44,769 nt of DNA from S144-45 sp015494035 (GTDB lineage Bacteria > Pseudomonadota > Gammaproteobacteria > Xanthomonadales > Marinicellaceae): NCBI GenBank assembly GCA_027057345.1, contig JALUIX010000153.1, positions 1 to 44,769 of the forward strand. Reading direction: 5' to 3'. Both the position numbers and the translations under genes were made by a program. The first letter of the stretch is position 1. Each line of letters begins with the position of its first letter. The notes beneath the pieces were generated by a model. It saw nothing but the letters and a program-made list of their open reading frames with translations, was not told the DNA's origin and ran no database searches. Shown in pieces: positions 7,607 through 13,392 of the stretch.

Positions 7607-7638
7607 ACACAACCCGAAGGTACTGCATCGGGCTGTGT
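7607..7638 (+). other. Intergenic hairpin of unknown role
   Basis: ACACAACCCGA (7607-7617) and TCGGGCTGTGT (7628-7638) form an 11-bp stem with one G-U pair and a 10-base loop. No T-run follows, so it is not a typical terminator. Confidence 0.45.
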
Positions 7639-7722
7639 AAGCAGTTACATACAAAGAAAAGCGTTTCTGGTCTGCATTTTTCCGAAGGCACATGTCAACC
7701 AGTTTTATTTTAAAATTTGCTG

Positions 7723-7751
7723 TTGACTCACCGTGTGCCACGATGTACATT
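7723..7751 (+). promoter_or_regulatory. Sigma-70-like promoter for a candidate small RNA
   Basis: TTGACT (7723-7728), a 17-base spacer and TACATT (7746-7751). The expected start is near 7758. No protein frame with a ribosome binding site follows before the terminator at 7789-7862. Confidence 0.55.
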
Positions 7752-7757
7752 TGAAGG

Positions 7758-7862
7758 CAAGAGAATTCAGAAAGACGAAAACCAGTTTAGCGGGTCAGTC
7801 ATACTCCCACACACATCCCCACTGCCCACACAGCAGTGATCCCTTGACTGACCCGCTTTTTA
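7758..7862 (+). ncRNA. Candidate small regulatory RNA, about 105 nt
   Basis: The call is structural only: a good promoter 7 bases upstream, no coding capacity, and a 3' end made of GCGGGTCAGTCA (7790-7801) pairing perfectly with TGACTGACCCGC (7845-7856), followed by TTTTTATT. The loop holds a smaller CACTG/CAGTG stem. I recognise no known RNA family. The 11-mer CGGGTCAGTCA also occurs at 4279-4289 upstream of sat-cysC, where the sat-cysC leader RNA would carry its complement. The terminator may simply be shared by the two convergent transcription units. Confidence 0.4.
7789..7862. terminator. Terminator hairpin between convergent units
   Basis: The 13-base arms AGCGGGTCAGTCA (7789-7801) and TGACTGACCCGCT (7845-7857) are perfectly complementary, with a T-rich tail on the plus strand. 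It ends right at the stop codon of the convergent acyltransferase gene. Confidence 0.65.
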
Positions 7863-9830
7863 TTAATCAGCCTTTTCGTCATTTCGCCCTGTCTCCTCTT
7901 CTTCTCCAGACTCTTCCCCGGACAAATTTTTGCCGTGCTTCAGTTGTTCAACCAGCTGTTGTAGGAATTCCTTGCGGGCTTTTTCCGGTGGAACGGGCTT
8001 GCCCACCCGCAAATGAATGCGTGCCCAGAGTTTTTTCGGCCGGCGCTTAAGCGGGTTCTTCTCGTAGCGGGAAAACAGGGAACCCCAGAGGTTATCCAGG
8101 GCCATGGGGATAACAGGTACAGGCGTTTCCTCGATGATGCGCTCGATACCACTACGAAAGGGCTGAATCTGGCCATCGGGCGTCAACCGTCCCTCTGGAA
8201 AAATACACACCAGATCCTCTTCCTGCAGTGCCTGGCGAATGGCATCGAATGCCTGTTGGTACATCTGCGGGTCCTCATTTTTTCCGGCTATGGGGATGGC
8301 ACGGGCCGACTTGAACAACCAGCGCGTCAACGGCGCATTAAATATCTTGTAATGCATAACAAAACGCACCGGCCGCCGCACGTAACCGCCAATAATCACC
8401 GGATCAACAAAACTGATGTGGTTACACACCAGCACGGCCGGACCTTCAGGTGGAATATTTTCCAGCCCTTCGGCCTTAACCCGGTAGATAACCTGCACCA
8501 GCAGCCATGCCAGCAGACGCATCAGGAACTCCGGCACCAGCGTAAAGATGTACAGGCTGACAAGAATATTCAAAACGGCCGTAAGCAGAAAAAGGGTCGG
8601 GATATCCAGTTGCAGAAAAGACAACACCGCAATGGCCATAATGGCCGAAACCACCATAAACAGGGCATTGATGATGTTATTGCCGGCGATAATGCGCGAC
8701 AGGTGTTTGCGATCGCCCCGTTCCTGCACCAGGGCATACAAAGGCAAAATGAAAAGCCCCCCTGAGACGCCAATAAACATCATGTCAAGCAACACCCGCC
8801 AGGCACCGTCTTGTTGCAAAAAACCACTGAGCCCGAGCGCCGACTGAGGCGGCTCTTGCAACCACTGTTGCGAAGCAAAATACAGATCGAGGCCAAAAAC
8901 GGTCATACCAATCGCACCCAACGGCACCAGCCCAATTTCCACCCGATGACCGGACAGCTTGTTACACAGCCAGGCACCCAGGCCAATGCCAATGGAAAAA
9001 GCCGCCAACAGCAGTGTCACCACATGTTCATTACCATGCAGAATGGTTTTGGTGAAATTGGGTACCTGAGCCAGAAAAATGGCGCCATAAAACCAGAACC
9101 AGGAAATGCCGAGTATGGACAGAAAAACCACCCGGTTGCCTGGCAGGAATTTCAGGTTGCGAAAAGTCTCGGCGAGGACATTTTTATTCAGCTTCAGTTC
9201 CGGGTCAGCCGGTGGCGCCGCCGGCACAAAGCGGGCAGAGAGAAACCCCATGACGGCAATAAAAACCACCGCCACCATGACTGGCCAGGGCGAGTCAAAA
9301 GCCACCAGCACACCCCCGGCAATGGTGCCAATCAGGATGGCCAGAAAAGTGCTGGACTCAATCCAGGCATTGCCCGTAACCAGCTCCTCAGGTTTGAGGT
9401 GCTGGGGCAGTAGGCCATATTTCACCGGACCAAAGAGCGTGGATTGCGTACCCATCAGAAACAACACCACCAACAACAAGGGCACGTTTTGCCACCAGAA
9501 ACCCAGCNNNNNNNNNNCCAGCGCCGCTAACAGCATGATCAGAATTTCCATGGCCTTGATGCGGCGGATCAACATGGACTTTTCGTATTTATCCGCCACC
9601 TGACCGGCAAAGGCGGAAAACAGGAAAAAAGGCAGGATAAACAGCCCAAAAGCCAGATTAACCAGCAGGTTGCTGTCACCTTCTGCCGAGTCCTTGACCA
9701 CCTTGTAGGCTATCAGAATCACCAGCGCATTCTTGAAAACATTGTCATTGAAAGCGCCCCAGAACTGGGTCAGAAAAAAAGGCAGAAACCGGCGTTGCCG
9801 CAACAAATGCGGCTCGTTCTGTTGGTGCAT
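7863..9830 (-). CDS. MFS lysophospholipid transporter (LplT-like) fused to PlsC-type acyltransferase
   Basis: About 655 residues. The N-terminal ~430 residues are an MFS transporter with the LplT-like start FLTQFWGAFNDNVFKNALV and about 12 membrane segments. The C-terminal ~220 residues are a glycerophospholipid acyltransferase with NHISFVD (catalytic NHx4D) and FPEGRLTPDG. In E. coli, LplT flips lysophospholipids inward and the separate Aas protein reacylates them. Here transporter and acyltransferase are one chain, and the acyl-ACP synthetase part of Aas is absent, so the acyl donor must come from elsewhere. Ten Ns at 9508-9517 interrupt the transporter part near residue 105; the frame is open on both sides, consistent with a true gap near 10 bases, but the real sequence there is unknown. 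Start ATG 9830. Confidence 0.88.
   Translation of the reverse strand: MHQQNEPHLLRQRRFLPFFLTQFWGAFNDNVFKNALVILIAYKVVKDSAEGDSNLLVNLAFGLFILPFFLFSAFAGQVADKYEKSMLIRRIKAMEILIMLLAALXXXXLGFWWQNVPLLLVVLFLMGTQSTLFGPVKYGLLPQHLKPEELVTGNAWIESSTFLAILIGTIAGGVLVAFDSPWPVMVAVVFIAVMGFLSARFVPAAPPADPELKLNKNVLAETFRNLKFLPGNRVVFLSILGISWFWFYGAIFLAQVPNFTKTILHGNEHVVTLLLAAFSIGIGLGAWLCNKLSGHRVEIGLVPLGAIGMTVFGLDLYFASQQWLQEPPQSALGLSGFLQQDGAWRVLLDMMFIGVSGGLFILPLYALVQERGDRKHLSRIIAGNNIINALFMVVSAIMAIAVLSFLQLDIPTLFLLTAVLNILVSLYIFTLVPEFLMRLLAWLLVQVIYRVKAEGLENIPPEGPAVLVCNHISFVDPVIIGGYVRRPVRFVMHYKIFNAPLTRWLFKSARAIPIAGKNEDPQMYQQAFDAIRQALQEEDLVCIFPEGRLTPDGQIQPFRSGIERIIEETPVPVIPMALDNLWGSLFSRYEKNPLKRRPKKLWARIHLRVGKPVPPEKARKEFLQQLVEQLKHGKNLSGEESGEEEETGRNDEKAD
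9508..9517. other. Assembly gap of 10 Ns
   Basis: A run of ten N bases within the MFS-acyltransferase gene. The true length is not known from the sequence. Confidence 0.99.
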
Positions 9831-9935
9831 CAGGACATCCCCACTCCGTTCACAGACCCAGCTTGGGCAAACTCCCAGTCTACCAAACCGGGTCCAATTT
9901 CAAAAACGAATTTTACAATTGCTGACCCACTTCGT

Positions 9936-9963
9936 TTGACCTGCCTCCACGGGCTTGTTATTC
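9936..9963 (+). promoter_or_regulatory. Sigma-70-like promoter of the BON-LysM gene
   Basis: TTGACC (9936-9941), 16-base spacer, TTATTC (9958-9963), about 48 bases before the ATG at 10011. Confidence 0.5.
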
Positions 9964-10010
9964 TCAATCGGAAATTGTTATTCAAAGCCGTCAAACAAAA
10001 GGAGGAAGCC

Positions 10011-10511
10011 ATGGGATTTTTCGATTTTATTTCAGACGCCGGCGCCAAGATTTTTGGTGAGAAGGAAAGCAGTGAGGACGTCACCGTTCCAATCAAGCAA
10101 CACATTGCCAATCACGGCATTGATACCAGCCAGATACAGACCCAGTTCCGCGAAGGTACCGTCGTGCTCAGCGGTTACGTGCCAGATCAGGAACAAAAAG
10201 AAAAAGCGGTGCTGGTGGCGGGCAACGTGGCTGGCGTCAAAGGCGTCCAGGACAACCTGATTGTGGGCGCACCGGCGGTTGGCGAAAGCGAACAGGCCAG
10301 CGCCGAACCCAGCAGTGATGCCGCCAGCGGTGAAGCGCAGTGGGAATCAAAAACCTACACCGTGCAACCGGGCGATACCCTGTCCAAAATTGCCAAGGAA
10401 ATGTATGGCGATGCCATGAAGTATCCGGTTATTTTCGAAGCCAACCGCCCCATGCTGAAAGACCCAGATCACATTTATCCAGGTCAGGTCTTGCGCATTC
10501 CAAAAATCTGA
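10011..10511 (+). CDS. kbp: BON and LysM domain protein, Kbp (YgaU) family
   Basis: A 166-residue protein with the exact layout of E. coli Kbp: short N-terminal helix (MGFFDFISDAGAKIFG), BON domain (about 25-85), a Ser/Ala/Glu-rich linker, and a C-terminal LysM (YTVQPGDTLSKIAKEMYGD ... IYPGQVLRIPKI). E. coli Kbp is a cytoplasmic potassium-binding protein, and no signal peptide is visible here either. Start ATG 10011 follows a strong AAAGGAGGAAG at about 9999-10006; upstream in-frame codons have no such site. A terminator follows at 10561, so it is probably monocistronic. The family assignment is firm; potassium binding is transferred by homology. Confidence 0.9.
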   Translation: MGFFDFISDAGAKIFGEKESSEDVTVPIKQHIANHGIDTSQIQTQFREGTVVLSGYVPDQEQKEKAVLVAGNVAGVKGVQDNLIVGAPAVGESEQASAEPSSDAASGEAQWESKTYTVQPGDTLSKIAKEMYGDAMKYPVIFEANRPMLKDPDHIYPGQVLRIPKI

Positions 10512-10560
10512 AAAACCGGCAAAATTTGTCACTTGCCCGGCAATAACGGGCAGAATTCCG

Positions 10561-10590
10561 AAAAGAGGTGGCCTTTCCACCTCTTTTTTA
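10561..10590 (+). terminator. Rho-independent terminator after kbp
   Basis: AAAAGAGGTGG (10561-10571) pairs with CCACCTCTTTT (10577-10587), and a run of Ts continues to 10589. Confidence 0.9.
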
Positions 10591-10693
10591 TCTTTCCCCT
10601 TTACGCATGAGCGACCACAAGACTTCAGCGTCACAATACCCTCTCACCTGGTGGTAAAATAAGACCTGCAGGCCAGCTACTGGCCACACTGCA

Positions 10694-10703
10694 GGGGGGG
10701 GGG
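10694..10703 (+). promoter_or_regulatory. Ten-G tract as ribosome binding site of first ECF sigma gene
   Basis: An uninterrupted run of ten Gs ends two bases before the ATG at 10706. It is the only purine-rich block available as a Shine-Dalgarno site. Homopolymers of this length are prone to slippage, so its length may vary between cells. The paralogous gene has only five Gs in the matching place (about 12719-12723). Confidence 0.6.
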
Positions 10704-10705
10704 AC

Positions 10706-11281
10706 ATGAATAACGCATTGCCTGAAAGCACCATCACACGCCTGTTGCTCCGGCTCGATAATGACGAGTCGTCTTCACAAGCCAATGCCCTGTTTGAAAG
10801 CCTGTACCAGGAAATCCATGCCCTGGCCATTCAACAGCTGCGCCGGCTGACACCGGGCCAGACCCTGACCCCCACCGTTTTGGTGCACGAATGCTATCTT
10901 CGGGTGCTGCAAAAGGACGCCGCCAGCTTCCAGAGCAGTCAGCACATGCTGGCGCACCTGGCAAAAGTCATGCGCTGTTATCTGGTGGATGCCGTGCGCA
11001 TGAAAAATGCCGCCAAGCGCGAAGTGCCCATGGAAAATCTACCCCTGGGCACCAGCACCGAAAGCGGCATCAATACCGACCTGCTCGACCTCGACAAAAC
11101 GCTGGAACTGATGGAGGAAATTCGCCCGGACCTGGCCCGGCTGATGGAAATGCGCTATTTTCTCGGCCTCAGCATTGCCGAAATTAGTGAATTTTCCCCC
11201 CTGTCTGAGCGGCAGCTTTTCCGCCGCTGGACAAAAGCAAAAACCCTGTTTATCGCCTTGAGCCGACGTGATGAAAAATAA
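10706..11281 (+). CDS. ECF sigma factor (PF07638 type), module 1
   Basis: A 191-residue sigma-70-family protein. Region 2 runs about 27-90 (LFESLYQEIHALAIQQL ... VLVHECYLRVLQ) and region 4 about 125-185 (DLARLMEMRYFLGLSIAEISEFSPLSERQLFRRW). Where ordinary ECF factors carry acidic residues in region 2.2, it has LTPTVLVHE, with two threonines. This is typical of the kinase-associated ECF group in which, as described for Vibrio EcfP/PknT, phosphorylation near this place activates the sigma factor. A Ser/Thr kinase gene follows after 117 bases, and a near-copy of the same pair follows that. No anti-sigma factor is present. Phospho-activation here is inference from family and context. Translation starts right behind a ten-G tract. 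Confidence 0.88.
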   Translation: MNNALPESTITRLLLRLDNDESSSQANALFESLYQEIHALAIQQLRRLTPGQTLTPTVLVHECYLRVLQKDAASFQSSQHMLAHLAKVMRCYLVDAVRMKNAAKREVPMENLPLGTSTESGINTDLLDLDKTLELMEEIRPDLARLMEMRYFLGLSIAEISEFSPLSERQLFRRWTKAKTLFIALSRRDEK

Positions 11282-11398
11282 GGCCATCACCGTCTGGAAA
11301 CGAATCAGGCCGGGCACAACAGCTGGTGAAGCAAGTCGGCTTGCGTCTGCATGGTCGCTGCCCGTACTGGTACTGGCAATATCCTGCCTTGCCAACGC

Positions 11399-12589
11399 AT
11401 GAACACCAACGAGAAAAAAAACTGGGCAGAGGCGTTCAGCCATTTTGAACAGCTTGACGAGGCGGCAAAACAATCCTTTGACAACTACCGCAAGGAGAAA
11501 GCAATCCCCACGGCTATTGCCAAAAAAATCGCCTTGCTGATTGAGGGCGAAACCCATGAAACCACGCGCTTGCAGGCCCAGTTCAAAGAATCCCGCAAGC
11601 TGGCCAATCTGGAAATTCTGAAAAACCGGGAAGGGGAGCGATTGGGCAATTACCGTCTGCTGAAACTCATCGGCCACGGTGGCATGTCTGCCATTTACCT
11701 GGCCAAACGGATCGACACCAACCTGCAACGCAAAGTGGCCGTCAAGATCCAACTGCTGCCCAATAACAGCGAGGAAATGGTCGACGTGTTTCTGCAGGAG
11801 CAACTGCTGCTGTCACGCCTGAATCACCCCAACGTGATTTCCATGCTGCATGGCAGCGTCACCGAAGACGGCATCCCTTACCTGGTCATGGAATACCTGC
11901 CCCAGGCACGCACCATCAGCCAGTGGGTCAGCGAAGAAAAACCCAACCGAGAAACCCGCATCAAGAAATGCCTGCAACTGTGCCAGGCCGTTGAGCATGC
12001 GCACGCCAACCGCATTGTGCACAGCGACATCAAACCCGGAAATATTCTGATTGATGACCATGGCCAGGTGAAACTACTGGACTTCGGCATCGCCTCTTTC
12101 CTGACCTGGCAACTGCCGCGATTCAGCCACTTGGGCTTATCGCCCTCATATGCCGCCCCTGAACAGATTCGGGAAGAAGCCATCACTCACCAGGCTGATA
12201 TTTATTCCACCGGCATCGTTATTGCCAGCGTGTTATGCGATGGCAAGCCCGTACTGCCAAAACCCCGAATCGGCGACCCCCGGGCGGACAGCCTGAGCCT
12301 GAAAAAACACCTGGATGCCCATCGGGTTGACCCGGACCTGCAAGCCGTATTGCAAAAAGCCACGGCTGCAGAGCCCGCCATGCGCTACGCTCGCATCAGC
12401 GATCTGGCAGCTGATCTGAAAAACTGGCTGAATCTCGCCCCCTTGAGCATCCGCACAAACTCACTGGCATATCGCCTGCGCTTGTGGGTTCGGCGACATA
12501 AGCCCCTGGCACTGGCCATGGCACTGGTGGTTCTACTATCCCTGGCCAATGGCTGGCTGCTCTGGCGGCTATTCCTTGCACACCCGTAG
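11399..12589 (+). CDS. Membrane Ser/Thr protein kinase without sensor domain, module 1
   Basis: A 396-residue Hanks-type kinase. The glycine loop is LIGHGGMSAIY (about 90-100), ATP lysine Lys116 (VAVK), catalytic loop HSDIKPGN (208-215), DFG 228-230, APE-like AAPEQ. The catalytic loop has Ser where most kinases have Arg (HSD for HRD), so it is non-RD. A single membrane helix (about 372-393, LALAMALVVLLSLANGWLLW) is followed by only a few residues and the stop. Its paralogue at 13393 continues for another 500 residues of helical repeats, so this copy has no region beyond the membrane. ATG 11399 is preferred over ATG 11351 because the paralogue begins with the same (K)xWAxAF segment shortly after its start. 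The likely target is the sigma factor encoded just upstream (inference). Confidence 0.88.
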   Translation: MNTNEKKNWAEAFSHFEQLDEAAKQSFDNYRKEKAIPTAIAKKIALLIEGETHETTRLQAQFKESRKLANLEILKNREGERLGNYRLLKLIGHGGMSAIYLAKRIDTNLQRKVAVKIQLLPNNSEEMVDVFLQEQLLLSRLNHPNVISMLHGSVTEDGIPYLVMEYLPQARTISQWVSEEKPNRETRIKKCLQLCQAVEHAHANRIVHSDIKPGNILIDDHGQVKLLDFGIASFLTWQLPRFSHLGLSPSYAAPEQIREEAITHQADIYSTGIVIASVLCDGKPVLPKPRIGDPRADSLSLKKHLDAHRVDPDLQAVLQKATAAEPAMRYARISDLAADLKNWLNLAPLSIRTNSLAYRLRLWVRRHKPLALAMALVVLLSLANGWLLWRLFLAHP

Positions 12590-12675
12590 CCAATAAAAAT
12601 GCCGCAAGCCTGGGAAAGAGGATTTTTTACCCCGCACTGACATCCCGCAGGGAAATCCCACTGTGTACAGCCGGC

Positions 12676-12703
12676 TTGCCTTTTTCCCTGCCCTTGCTAT
12701 GAT
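12676..12703 (+). promoter_or_regulatory. Sigma-70-like promoter of ECF module 2
   Basis: TTGCCT (12676-12681), 16-base spacer, TATGAT (12698-12703), in the 146-bp gap between the first kinase and the second sigma gene. It suggests the second module can be transcribed independently. Confidence 0.5.
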
Positions 12704-12735
12704 TTGTAACAACTGCATGGGGGACCGAAAGCACG

Positions 12736-13326
12736 TTGGACAATACCGGCAAAATCACCGCCATCCTGAAAGACATGGAAGACCAGACCGGGGCTTCCAT
12801 CAATGACCTGTTTCAATCCCTGTATCAGGAAATCCATGCCCTGGCCGTGCAGCAGCTGCGCCGCCTTTCTCCGGGGGAAACGCTGACCCCCACGGTGCTG
12901 GTGCACGAATGCTACCTGCGCCTGATCCAGCAGCACAAACAGAAATTCAAGGACTCCCACCACATGCTCTCGCACCTGGCCAAGGTGATGCGGTGCTATC
13001 TGGTGGACAGTGTGCGGCACAAACAGACGGCAAAAAAACAGCATCTCGTTATTACCGATGCCCAACGCCTTCAGGGTCAGGACGGGTTTAACCTGGATTT
13101 GCTGGACCTGGAAAAAACCCTGCTGATGATGGAAAAAATCGATCCGCAACTGACACGCCTGATTGAGATGCGCTATTTTCTGGGCCTTAAAATTACAGAG
13201 ATCAGTGAACTGACCAAACAGAGTGAACGGCATTTGTATCGCCAGTGGAAAGACGCCAAAACGCTGTTTATCGCCCTTAGCAACCGGGATAAAAACCCCG
13301 ACTTCAACAACAGCAGGAACCATTAA
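12736..13326 (+). CDS. ECF sigma factor (PF07638 type), module 2
   Basis: A 196-residue paralogue of the sigma factor at 10706. LFQSLYQEIHALAVQQLRRL, LTPTVLVHECYLRL and MRYFLGL are nearly the same in both, so they arose by duplication. Region 2.2 again shows Thr-Pro-Thr in place of acidic residues. The start is uncertain: I use TTG 12736, preceded by GGGGGACCGAAAG; ATG 12717 is out of frame. A kinase gene follows after 66 bases. As in module 1 there is no anti-sigma gene, so control by the neighbouring kinase is the natural reading (inference from the described ECF-kinase pairs). Confidence 0.87.
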   Translation: MDNTGKITAILKDMEDQTGASINDLFQSLYQEIHALAVQQLRRLSPGETLTPTVLVHECYLRLIQQHKQKFKDSHHMLSHLAKVMRCYLVDSVRHKQTAKKQHLVITDAQRLQGQDGFNLDLLDLEKTLLMMEKIDPQLTRLIEMRYFLGLKITEISELTKQSERHLYRQWKDAKTLFIALSNRDKNPDFNNSRNH

Positions 13327-13392
13327 CCCGGCATCATAATATACTGCGGCAGGCAATAAAATCGGCAAGGCAAGAAAACAGAGGGGGAACAC

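Larger units (their letters stand above)
7218..7862. other. Convergent intergenic region, 645 bp: two tandem repeats plus candidate small RNA
   Basis: From left to right: the rest of repeat copy B, copy C directly abutting, about 190 bases with a hairpin but no gene, a sigma-70-like promoter, and a putative small RNA ending in a terminator shared with the convergent acyltransferase gene. Short open frames here run through the repeats and show no family features. Confidence 0.75.

Noticed and set aside
7399..7713. A 104-codon plus-strand frame in the region after megL
   Set aside because: It begins inside repeat copy C and shows no recognisable domain or ribosome site.
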